DNA from: an uncultured Clostridia bacterium
GTDB taxonomy: Bacteria; Bacillota; Clostridia; Christensenellales; Pumilibacteraceae
DNA: 6,695 bases
Reading direction: 5' to 3'
Assembly (NCBI GenBank): GCA_947086925.1
Contig: CAMUAL010000054.1
Location: 1-6,695, forward strand
This document shows positions 1 through 5,078 of this stretch, in pieces. Numbering within the stretch: position 1 is the first letter of the stretch; every line of letters starts with the position of its first letter. The position numbers and the translations under genes were made by a program. The notes under the pieces are model-generated. The model was given only the letters and a program-made list of their open reading frames with translations, made no database searches and was not told the origin of the DNA.

Positions 1-2
1 AC

Positions 3-260
3 ATCGGCGTCGGAAGCCGAAATTTTATCCAGTTAGACTACGAGTGCATGTATTATTTTTTAGCGTACAACGCCACCGATTTATACGGCAGGGTGTATAT
101 TAGGGTGTAGATTTTTATGTCCTTGTGGTGTATGCGTGGTAAATCTACCGAAAACCACTACATATTGGGGATAATTTGGCGAACCTCAGAATTGCGTGTT
201 AGCGTCGGAGGCCTTTATGGTATCCAATTCCACTACGGGCGCGTGGTTTTTTTGATTTAA
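3..260 (+). pseudogene. Possible decayed 3' end of a gene entering from the left
   Basis: One frame (codons starting at 3, 6, 9...) reads protein-like from the window edge to a TAG at 108-110, then stays open to a TAA at 258-260. The second part contains SLWCMRG near its start and ends with ELRVSVGGLYGI and a hydrophobic tail. This loosely recalls the C-terminal end of DUF6273-type domains (WWLRSPG ... G-V-RPAL), with the first part (ATDLYGRVYI) in the position of the usual TDYA-type segment. The similarity is by eye only and the key residues are imperfect. If the reading is right, the gene carries at least one in-frame stop and is dead. It may also be non-coding DNA that happens to be open. 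No ribosome binding site precedes the ATG at 117. Confidence 0.22.
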
Positions 261-261
261 A

Positions 262-276
262 TTAAAAGACTTTTAA
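262..276. repeat. AT-rich 15-bp palindrome
   Basis: TTAAAAG and CTTTTAA form 7-bp arms around a single A. It lies just after the stop at 258-260 and just before the larger terminator hairpin. On the minus strand it falls at the end of the U-rich tail of that terminator. It may add to termination or be incidental. Confidence 0.35.
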
Positions 277-286
277 ATAAAAGAAA

Positions 287-320
287 AATTCGGTAAAGCG
301 GCGACACACTTTACCGAATT
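287..320 (-). terminator. Rho-independent terminator of spo0A, probably bidirectional
   Basis: A perfect 12-bp stem, AATTCGGTAAAG at 287-298 and CTTTACCGAATT at 309-320, encloses a 10-nt loop. On the minus strand the hairpin is followed by a T-rich run (complement of 274-286, TTTCTTTTATTT), which is the classical form and fits the end of the spo0A transcript about 130 nt after its stop codon. On the plus strand it is followed by ATTTTAA, so it could also stop transcription entering from the left. Confidence 0.8.
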
Positions 321-449
321 ATTTTAACATGCGTGGAAGAATTAGTCAAGCGCGCGGCGGGCAATCGCATATTATAACTTTTAAGACAAGGGGACACATG
401 CGCTTGTGTGTCTTGAACCGCCGAACACTGCGCTAACACGAGCGGAAAA
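321..449 (-). other. 3' untranslated region of spo0A
   Basis: No gene is visible between the spo0A stop and its terminator. One possible hairpin, TTAAGACA at 381-388 with TGTCTTGA at 409-416 (one G-T pair), has a 20-nt loop and no T-run. Its role, if any, is unknown. Confidence 0.4.
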
Positions 450-1211
450 TCAAACCGATTCCAAAAGCATTTTGTCGGCGACAAGCGCGATAAACTCGCC
501 GTTCGTTGGTTTTTCGTTGTGGTTGTAAACGCGTACGCCGAAAAGTGAATTTATGTTTTCAATCTTGCCGCGGTTCCATGCAACCTCTATTGCGTGGCGA
601 ATCGCACGCTCTACTTTCGAGGGGCTTGTGTCGAACTTTTCCGCAACTTCCGGATACAGCTTTTTGGTTATGCTGTTTATAATGTCGGGATTGTCGATTG
701 CGAGTTTTATCGCTTCGCGTAAAAACTGATAGCCTTTAATATGCGCGGGGATTCCCACGGTTATAAAAATGTTGGTTATCTTTTCTTCAAGCGAGCGGTT
801 TTTTATGCGCGAACTTGCCGGCGCGGTTTTATCGGCGGGTGCGGCGGTTGCGGGCGACATGAGTTCCGCTATTCGCTTTTTGATATTCTCCGGCTTTGCG
901 GGCTTTAACATGTAGTAGTCCGCACCCAAATTCATTGCCTTTGTAACAAAAGCGTCCTGACTGAGCGCGCTGAGTATAAGAATTTTACACTCGCGCTTTT
1001 CTATGCGCTCCATAACCTCGAATCCGTCCATACCGGGCATTACAAGGTCGAGTATAAGAACATCGGGACGCACGCGACCGAAAACTTCTATTGCGCTTTC
1101 GCCGCTTTTCGCCACCGCCGCTATTTCTGTTTCGGAATCGGCGGAAAAGAATTCTTTTAAGCTTTCGAGCAGTTCGTCATTGTCATCAACCAACATAATT
1201 CGTGTTTTCAT
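450..1211 (-). CDS. spo0A: Spo0A, sporulation response regulator and transcription factor
   Basis: Master regulator of entry into sporulation. When phosphorylated through the phosphorelay or by orphan kinases, it binds 0A boxes and switches on early sporulation genes and off growth genes. The 253-residue length is usual. The receiver domain (residues 3-118) has the acidic pair D9-D10, phospho-acceptor D55 in LILDLVMPGMDG, S81 and K103. An Ala/Pro-rich linker spans about 119-138. The Spo0A C-terminal DNA-binding domain (about 140-250) has GIPAHIKGYQFLREAI and the near-invariant recognition region SPSKVERAIRHAIEVAW (195-213), followed by the SLFG and KPTNGEFIA blocks. The start is supported by TAAAGGAAC about 12 nt upstream. 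In many Bacillota spo0A follows spoIVB; here its upstream neighbour is a divergent tRNA, so it stands alone. All key residues are present, so it should be functional. Confidence 0.97.
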   Translation of the reverse strand: MKTRIMLVDDNDELLESLKEFFSADSETEIAAVAKSGESAIEVFGRVRPDVLILDLVMPGMDGFEVMERIEKRECKILILSALSQDAFVTKAMNLGADYYMLKPAKPENIKKRIAELMSPATAAPADKTAPASSRIKNRSLEEKITNIFITVGIPAHIKGYQFLREAIKLAIDNPDIINSITKKLYPEVAEKFDTSPSKVERAIRHAIEVAWNRGKIENINSLFGVRVYNHNEKPTNGEFIALVADKMLLESV

Positions 1212-1247
1212 TGTGTAATTTGTTCCTTTATTTTATTTTCCGAGAGT

Positions 1248-1277
1248 ATTATACAACGCCCGAGTTTTGGCACGCAA
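1248..1277 (-). promoter_or_regulatory. Putative sigma-A promoter of spo0A
   Basis: On the minus strand a perfect TATAAT lies at 1248-1253. A weak -35, TTGCGT, lies 18 nt upstream at 1272-1277. The expected transcript start is near 1241, giving a 5' leader of about 30 nt with the TAAAGGAAC ribosome binding site. The poor -35 next to a Spo0A-box-like site fits an activator-dependent promoter, but that is inference. Confidence 0.6.
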
Positions 1278-1286
1278 TAATAATCA

Positions 1287-1372
1287 TTGTCGAAGAATCG
1301 GTTAATTTGACGAGTTAAATCGTCTTTTGACAGCGAAAAATTTATTCGGGAAAATCCACCTAAATGCGACAA
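1287..1372. promoter_or_regulatory. Cluster of Spo0A-box-like sites upstream of spo0A
   Basis: TTGTCGAA at 1287-1294 is an exact match to the 0A box (core TGNCGAA). It lies about 46-53 nt upstream of the expected spo0A start, just beyond the -35. A second site in the same orientation, TTGACGAG at 1307-1314, begins exactly 20 bp further on and differs from the core only in its last base. A third, TTGTCGCA read on the minus strand at 1365-1372, has one mismatch. Spo0A control of its own gene is established in Bacillus and Clostridia. That these sites act here is inferred from sequence and position. Confidence 0.55.
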
Positions 1373-1577
1373 AATGCAACAAACGAAAAATGCGGATTTT
1401 GGTTTGTTTTTGTGTGAAAATCCGATATATCCCCGTTTTTTATTTATTTGCTTGCGGCAAACATCCCGTTTCGTTGCCGAGAACATTTGCTCGCGTAAAG
1501 TTATATAATATCATAGAAGAACAACAAACGAAAAACGCGTATCGCAAAAATACTCTTTACACCTGCCCGCAAATCTC
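1373..1577. other. Intergenic stretch between divergent spo0A and tRNA promoters
   Basis: AT-rich and without a convincing gene; the open frames on both strands lack ribosome binding sites and recognisable protein. One possible hairpin joins CGGATTTT at 1393-1400 and AAAATCCG at 1417-1424 around a 16-nt loop. A TATAAT at 1503-1508 has no good -35 partner. Confidence 0.4.
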
Positions 1578-1606
1578 TTGACATTATCAAAAGTGTATAG
1601 TATAAT
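1578..1606 (+). promoter_or_regulatory. Consensus sigma-A promoter of the tRNA-Pro gene
   Basis: Perfect TTGACA at 1578-1583 and perfect TATAAT at 1601-1606 with the ideal 17-nt spacer. Transcription should start near 1613, only about 8 nt before the mature tRNA 5' end. Perfect hexamers are typical of stable RNA genes. Confidence 0.9.
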
Positions 1607-1620
1607 ATTTTAGCATTTAT

Positions 1621-1697
1621 CGAGGTGTAGCGCAGTTTGGTAGCGCGCTTGGTTAGGGACCAAGAGGCCGCGAGTTCAAGTCTCGCCACTTCGACCA
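1621..1697 (+). tRNA. tRNA-Pro, anticodon AGG
   Basis: A full cloverleaf of 77 nt with encoded CCA. Acceptor stem CGAGGTG (1621-1627) pairs with CACTTCG (1687-1693) with one G-T pair. The D arm has GCGC on both sides. The anticodon stem CTTGG/CCAAG (1648-1652, 1660-1664) holds the 7-nt loop TTAGGGA. The variable loop is 1665-1669, and the T arm GCGAG/CTCGC encloses TTCAAGT. U33 fixes the anticodon as AGG at 1655-1657. The G37 after it, the C1-G72 pair and the A73 discriminator all fit bacterial tRNA-Pro. A34 is uncommon in bacteria outside tRNA-Arg(ACG) and would normally be deaminated to inosine by TadA, reading CCU and CCC. The gene is monocistronic, with its own promoter and terminator. 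Confidence 0.95.
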
Positions 1698-1702
1698 TAT
1701 TT

Positions 1703-1725
1703 GTAGGATAAAACTACTGTCCTAC
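1703..1725 (+). other. Small hairpin in the tRNA trailer
   Basis: GTAGGA at 1703-1708 pairs with TCCTAC at 1720-1725 around an 11-nt loop, just after the encoded CCA. It could guide 3'-end processing or support termination; no T-run follows it. Confidence 0.35.
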
Positions 1726-1730
1726 TACAC

Positions 1731-1760
1731 AAAGCCCGAAAACTTCCGTTTTCGGGCTTT
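1731..1760 (+). terminator. Rho-independent terminator after tRNA-Pro
   Basis: A perfect 13-bp stem, AAAGCCCGAAAAC at 1731-1743 and GTTTTCGGGCTTT at 1748-1760, with a TTCC loop. The T-run is partly inside the 3' arm and is followed by ATCATACT. It closes the single-gene tRNA transcript and may also work from the other side. Confidence 0.85.
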
Positions 1761-1768
1761 ATCATACT

Positions 1769-1798
1769 ATAATTGTGATTTTGATAATTGTGATTTTG
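1769..1798 (+). repeat. Two tandem copies of a 15-bp repeat
   Basis: ATAATTGTGATTTTG occurs at 1769-1783 and again immediately at 1784-1798 without a mismatch. A third, partial copy (TTTTTGATTTTGAC) follows near 1813. It is probably a slippage product in AT-rich spacer DNA. Confidence 0.7.
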
Positions 1799-1858
1799 AG
1801 TAAAATCGGGTATTTTTGATTTTGACTACTGCCTTTTGGCTTGTTTTAATTAAAAACA

Positions 1859-1905
1859 GGATTCGAACCAACGACAAAAATTGAATGTTGTGCCAATGGC
1901 ATAAA
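1859..1905 (-). other. tRNA-like remnant (T-arm sequence)
   Basis: Read on the minus strand, the segment contains GTCGTTGGTTCGAATCC, which matches a tRNA T arm with its invariant TTCGAAT loop. Just before it, GCCATTGGCAC and CATTCAATTTTT resemble a D arm and the 5' half of an anticodon arm. The 3' half of the anticodon arm is missing, and the T stem no longer pairs (GTTGG against CCTGT). This looks like a dead tRNA or a scrap left by recombination at a tRNA gene. Chance similarity cannot be excluded. Confidence 0.3.
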
Positions 1906-2202
1906 ATGGCAACGGTTGAAAAAACTTGTTCGTGTTTCGGACATTCCGCCGTCGATATAACGGAAGACCTTATAGCAAGAACGAGAACGGAAATCGAAAA
2001 GGCGATAGAGGACGGCGTGAGAATTTTCCTGTTCGGCGGCAAAAGCGATTTTGACGATTTGTGCTATGACATTGTAAACGAAACGAGAATCGACAGTTCG
2101 CAATTCAATATAAAAAGAGGGTTAGCCTATGCGGCAGAAACGACGGAACGCACTTTTCTAACGGGCGGTTTTTTCTATGGTGGAAGAAAACCGTTTTTTT
2201 AA
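1906..2202 (+). pseudogene. Truncated SLOG-fold (DUF1273/YpsA-like) protein
   Basis: From the ATG at 1906 the product has 98 residues. Residues 7-60 carry the start of an SLOG-type Rossmann domain: TCSCFGHS (family form FxGHR), a helix, then the nucleotide-binding-like FLFGGKSDFDDLCYDIV. Family members are usually clearly longer and go on to further strands and helices. Here similarity fades after about residue 75, and residues 87-98 (GGFFYGGRKPFF) are encoded by the terminator hairpin at 2166-2200, so the tail cannot be ancestral. The Arg of the GHR motif is Ser. Neither this ATG nor the one at 1885 has a ribosome binding site, and no promoter is obvious. The biological ligand of SLOG proteins of this type is not settled. 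Most likely a gene remnant; a short functional protein is less likely. Confidence 0.55.
2166..2200 (+). terminator. Rho-independent terminator overlapping the SLOG remnant's end
   Basis: CGGTTTTTT at 2166-2174 pairs with AGAAAACCG at 2185-2193 (9 bp, one T-G pair), followed by seven T residues at 2194-2200. It separates the SLOG remnant from the next promoter and encodes the last dozen codons of that reading frame. Confidence 0.8.
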
Positions 2203-2203
2203 C

Positions 2204-2232
2204 TTTACGAAATTATCAACCTGTGTTATAAT
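2204..2232 (+). promoter_or_regulatory. Promoter of the DUF3737-patB operon
   Basis: The -10 TATAAT at 2227-2232 is preceded by TGT, giving an extended -10. A -35-like TTTACG lies at 2204-2209 with a 17-nt spacer. The expected start is near 2239, leaving a short leader before the ATG at 2260. It begins right after the previous terminator, so the operon is an independent unit. Confidence 0.75.
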
Positions 2233-2259
2233 GTTAAAAAACGAGAGGGAAAGGTAATA

Positions 2260-3129
2260 ATGCAAGAGATAAAGGAAAGAGCGCTTACGGGTGAGCGCGC
2301 ACTGTTTGCAAGTAAAAATTTAAGGGTGGCGGATTGCACTTTCGAGAACGGCGAATCACCTTTGAAGGAAAGCGAAAATATTGAGTTAAGCGGGTGTATG
2401 TTTAAGTGGAAATATCCGCTGTGGTACTGTAAAAACGTAACGGCGGATAATTGCACGCTGTTCGAAACGGCGCGGGCGGGGATTTGGTACACCGATAATA
2501 TAGTGTTCAAGAACGGAATAATAGAAGCCCCCAAAACTTTCAGACGCTCGGAAAATATATATGCGGAAAACACAATTTTCGTAAACGCGCAGGAAACGCT
2601 TTGGAACTGCCGGCGCGTAAAGCTTAAAAACGTGACGGCGGCAAAGGGCGATTATTTCGCCATGAACGCAAGCGATTTAACCGCGGACGGCTTTAATCTT
2701 GCGGGCAACTATGCGTTCGACGGCGCGGAGAACGTCGTAATACGCAATGCGAAAATGCTCACCAAAGACGCGTTTTGGAACAGCAAAAACGTGACGGTTT
2801 ACGACTCGTTTATTTCGGGCGAATACCTCGGGTGGAACGCGCAAAATCTGACTCTTATAAACTGCACGGTAGAGAGTTTGCAGGGCATGTGTTACATAAA
2901 CAATCTTATAATGAAGAACTGTAAACTGCTTAACACCACTCTTGCGTTTGAATATTCGAGCGTGCAAGCCGACATAACGAACAAAATAGACAGTGTGCTT
3001 AATCCTACGTCGGGACGAATCGAGGCGTCGGAAATAGGCGAGCTTATTATACAGAAAGACAGGGTAAATCCCGACCTTACGGTTATAATCTGCCGTGACG
3101 CAAAACGGAATAAAAAGGAATCGGCATGA
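2260..3129 (+). CDS. DUF3737 family beta-helix protein
   Basis: A 289-residue protein of normal length for DUF3737, a family without an established reaction. The sequence is built of repeated turns of 19-21 residues. Asn recurs at 20, 40, 59, 80, 99, 158, 177, 196 and 215, with Arg and Asp in the same slots at 119 and 139. Typical turns are NVTADNCTLFETA, NIYAENTIFVNA and NLTLINCTVESL. This is the Asn-ladder pattern of a right-handed parallel beta-helix, as in pectate-lyase-like folds. Aromatic residues near turn ends (LWYC, IWYT, LWNC, AFWN) may line a face that binds ligand. No signal peptide is seen, so it is probably cytoplasmic. AGAGGGAAAGG lies just upstream of the ATG. It overlaps patB by ATGA, suggesting coupled translation and a shared pathway. 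Function is unknown. Confidence 0.88.
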   Translation: MQEIKERALTGERALFASKNLRVADCTFENGESPLKESENIELSGCMFKWKYPLWYCKNVTADNCTLFETARAGIWYTDNIVFKNGIIEAPKTFRRSENIYAENTIFVNAQETLWNCRRVKLKNVTAAKGDYFAMNASDLTADGFNLAGNYAFDGAENVVIRNAKMLTKDAFWNSKNVTVYDSFISGEYLGWNAQNLTLINCTVESLQGMCYINNLIMKNCKLLNTTLAFEYSSVQADITNKIDSVLNPTSGRIEASEIGELIIQKDRVNPDLTVIICRDAKRNKKESA

Positions 3130-4286
3130 AGTACGACTTCGATACGGTTATAAACAGACGGAATACGGATTCGCTTAAATGGAACGTCGGAGCGGGCGAG
3201 CTTCCTATGTGGGTTGCCGACATGGATTTCGCCACCGCCCCCGAAGTTACAAAGGCGATAATAAAGCGGGCGGAGCACGGAGTGTTCGGCTACTCCGAAG
3301 TCCCCGACGAATTTTACGACTCTATAATAAAACGGTGGAAAACCGCGCACGGACTTGCGATAAAAAAAGAGTGGATATGCTTTTGCACGGGTGTTGTGCC
3401 CGCAATTTCGAGCATAGTCAAGCGCGTGACGAATCACGGCGATAAGGTGGTTTTACAAACTCCCGTGTACGACATATTTTTCCACTCGGTGGAAAATGCG
3501 GGGCGACAGGTTCTCGAAAACCCTCTGCGCTACGAAAACGGCAGATACTCAATCGATTTCGAGGATTTGGAAAGCAAGCTATCCGACCCTCTTTCCACCA
3601 TGATGATTTTATGCAATCCGCACAATCCCACGGGGAATATTCACACGCGCGAGCAACTTGCCGAAATAGGCAGACTGTGCAATAAGCACGGCGTAACTCT
3701 GCTCAGTGACGAAATTCACTGCGACCTTACCGACGACGGGTATTCTTACGTGCCGTATTTATCGGCGGGGAGCGAATGTCTTAATTCCGTTACCTGCATA
3801 TCCGCAAGCAAGGCGTTTAACATTGCGGGGTTGCAATGTGCGGCGGCAGTAATTCCCGACGCCGCTTTGCGAAATAAAGCAGTGCGAGGGCTTAACAGCG
3901 ACGAGGTTGCCGAACCCAACTGCTTTGCGGCAATCGCAACCGCGGAGGCTTTTAATAAGGGCGGCGAATGGCTCAATGAACTTCGCGCCTATTTAACGCG
4001 CAATAAGAAAACGGCGGCTCGGGTTATAGCGGAAAAGCTTCCCATGCTTAAACTTACCGAGCAACATGCGACTTATTTACTGTGGATTGATTGCGCGGCT
4101 GTTGCCGACGATTCCGACTCGCTTGCCGCATTTATACGCAAGCATACGGGACTGTATTTGTCGTCGGGCGCACAGTACCGCGGCAACGGAAAAACATTTT
4201 TGCGCATGAACGCGGCGTGTCCAGAATCCGTTTTGCTCGACGGACTCGATAGGCTGTATAACGGCATAAAATCGTATGTAAAATAA
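3126..4286 (+). CDS. patB: MalY/PatB family PLP-dependent cysteine/cystathionine beta-lyase
   Basis: A fold-type I PLP enzyme of 386 residues, full length for MalY/PatB. Family members cleave C-S bonds of L-cystathionine or L-cysteine conjugates to pyruvate, ammonia and a thiol, in methionine synthesis or sulfur recycling in the cytoplasm. Visible motifs: GELPMWVADMDF near 25-35; TPVYDIF with Y115, expected to stack near the cofactor; NPHNPTG (164-170) with N167; SDEIHCDL (194-201) with D195 contacting the pyridine nitrogen; SASKAFNIAGLQ with Schiff-base lysine K229; and FLRMN with R360, the substrate carboxylate-binding arginine. AAAAGGAA precedes the ATG, which overlaps the DUF3737 stop as ATGA. 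No clear terminator follows, only a weak CCGT-AAAA-ACGG hairpin at 4299-4310. Some MalY proteins also act as regulators; nothing here shows that. The exact substrate cannot be read from sequence. Confidence 0.93.
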   Translation: MKYDFDTVINRRNTDSLKWNVGAGELPMWVADMDFATAPEVTKAIIKRAEHGVFGYSEVPDEFYDSIIKRWKTAHGLAIKKEWICFCTGVVPAISSIVKRVTNHGDKVVLQTPVYDIFFHSVENAGRQVLENPLRYENGRYSIDFEDLESKLSDPLSTMMILCNPHNPTGNIHTREQLAEIGRLCNKHGVTLLSDEIHCDLTDDGYSYVPYLSAGSECLNSVTCISASKAFNIAGLQCAAAVIPDAALRNKAVRGLNSDEVAEPNCFAAIATAEAFNKGGEWLNELRAYLTRNKKTAARVIAEKLPMLKLTEQHATYLLWIDCAAVADDSDSLAAFIRKHTGLYLSSGAQYRGNGKTFLRMNAACPESVLLDGLDRLYNGIKSYVK

Positions 4287-4310
4287 AAAAAATATTCGCC
4301 GTAAAAACGG

Positions 4311-4337
4311 TTGACAATCATATATATTAACTATAAT
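4311..4337 (+). promoter_or_regulatory. Promoter of the MATE gene
   Basis: Perfect TTGACA at 4311-4316 and perfect TATAAT at 4332-4337, but only 15 nt apart instead of 17. Perfect hexamers with a short spacer often need an activator or supercoiling. The operator-like palindrome immediately downstream fits a regulated promoter. Start near 4344. Confidence 0.7.
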
Positions 4338-4344
4338 AGTAATA

Positions 4345-4363
4345 ATGTAAGTCGGTCTTACAT
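4345..4363. promoter_or_regulatory. Operator-like inverted repeat at the MATE transcript start
   Basis: ATGTAAG at 4345-4351 and CTTACAT at 4357-4363 form a perfect 7-bp inverted repeat around TCGGT. It lies over the expected transcription start, where a TetR-, MarR- or GntR-type repressor would block initiation, as is common for efflux genes. As RNA it could instead form a hairpin at the 5' end. No regulator gene is present in the window. Confidence 0.5.
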
Positions 4364-4514
4364 GCAATAAAAATCCAATGATTATCGGAGGGCAGACTGC
4401 CGCAGCAGTCATTTGTCGGAGAAGATGTCGGGTGCGCTCGGTTATGTAAAAATAATCGGGCGCATTTTCTATAAAGGAGGAAATTGCTTAACGTACAAGC
4501 AAAACGGAAAAAAT
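4364..4514 (+). promoter_or_regulatory. Long 5' leader of the MATE gene with a misplaced Shine-Dalgarno
   Basis: About 170 nt of transcript precede the likely MATE start. A strong hairpin, GACTGC-CGCA-GCAGTC, lies at 4395-4410. The best ribosome binding site, AAAGGAGG at 4473-4480, is 34 nt from the ATG at 4515 and sits correctly for a TTG at 4484 in another frame. The MATE ATG itself has only GGA six nt upstream. A possible 23-codon Arg-rich frame (4378-4449) lacks a ribosome binding site. I recognise no known riboswitch class here. Confidence 0.4.
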
Positions 4515-4991
4515 ATGAAAGTGCGGATTTCGGATCATTTCAATTACAGAAAACTGTTCGGTTTTGTTTTGCCGTCGGTGATTATGTTGGTTGTTACTTC
4601 CGTTTACACGGTAATAGACTGGTTTTTCGTGTCGAATTTTGTCGGCAAAACGCCGTTTGCCGCAGTGAATCTTATTATGCCCGTTATAATGATTTTTGGC
4701 GGATTCGGCTTTATGATAGGAACGGGCGGGACTGCGTATGTTTCGATGCTTATAGGCAAGGGAGAGAAGGACGAAGCTAACCGCTGTTTTACCGCGCTTA
4801 ATAACGGTTTGATTTCAGCCGTGTTGTCGGTTTTGCGCACACTTGTTTTTCAGATTGCCTTTGTGTTTATATTGCCCGCGATATTCGGCGTAGACGGAAT
4901 TTGGTGGGCAATGCTCGCTACCGAAATTTGCGCAACCGTAGTTTCGGTCGTGCTGTTTATTGCGTATCGGAAAAAATACAATTATGTGTAA
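4515..4991 (+). pseudogene. MATE efflux transporter with a large internal deletion
   Basis: The product from the ATG at 4515 has 158 residues, against about 450 for MATE drug/sodium antiporters. Residues 1-90 are a typical N-terminus: ISDHF, a first membrane segment (about 14-40), FVGKTPFAAVNLIMP and the second segment through MIGTGG to IGKGEKDEANR. Residues 91-158 match the far C-terminus of such proteins: FTALNNG, LRTLVFQIAFVFILP, GVDGIWW, a final membrane helix and the basic tail RKKYNYV. The middle, about 290 residues and eight membrane helices, is missing in frame. The junction is probably near 4776-4793. Choosing the ATG at 4515 matches where homologues begin; the open frame extends upstream only as leader sequence. 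A 12-helix transporter cannot form, so it is probably a pseudogene. A collapsed assembly or a small membrane protein with a new role are alternatives. Confidence 0.75.
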
Positions 4992-4997
4992 AACTCG

Positions 4998-5010
4998 GCA
5001 ATGTGCATAA
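4998..5010 (+). repeat. Repeat GCAAT-GTGCATAA, copy 1
   Basis: GCAATGTGCATAA just after the MATE stop codon. It matches the repeats at 5121-5137 and 6146-6162 apart from a 2-nt gap after GCAAT. Role unknown. Confidence 0.4.
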
Positions 5011-5078
5011 GTAAAAAAACAAAAAATGCAAAAATTCGCGCCGAAAACGAAAAAAACGGATAAATTGCCCCGATTCGG

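Noticed and set aside
1208..1486. 92-codon minus-strand frame upstream of spo0A
   Set aside because: It covers the spo0A promoter and Spo0A boxes, has no convincing ribosome binding site and no recognisable protein pattern.
1653..1659. Reading the tRNA anticodon as GGG instead of AGG
   Set aside because: The 5-bp stem CTTGG/CCAAG fixes a 7-nt loop TTAGGGA. U33 must precede the anticodon, so it is AGG with G37.
2892..3437. 181-codon minus-strand frame opposite DUF3737 and patB
   Set aside because: It is a shadow of two well-supported genes, with low-complexity composition and no start signal.
4413..4514. Upstream extension of the MATE frame
   Set aside because: Homologue-like sequence begins at MKVRISDHF (4515). 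The extra 34 codons look like untranslated leader and contain a hairpin and Shine-Dalgarno.
4345..4514. Known riboswitch in the MATE leader
   Set aside because: I compared it by eye with the conserved cores of TPP, FMN, SAM, guanidine-I, fluoride, ZTP, glycine and cyclic-di-GMP riboswitches and found no match.
4484..4780. Plus-strand frame starting at TTG behind AAAGGAGG
   Set aside because: The amino acid sequence is an out-of-frame reading of the MATE gene with no protein-like pattern. Only the Shine-Dalgarno placement is noteworthy and it is reported as a finding.
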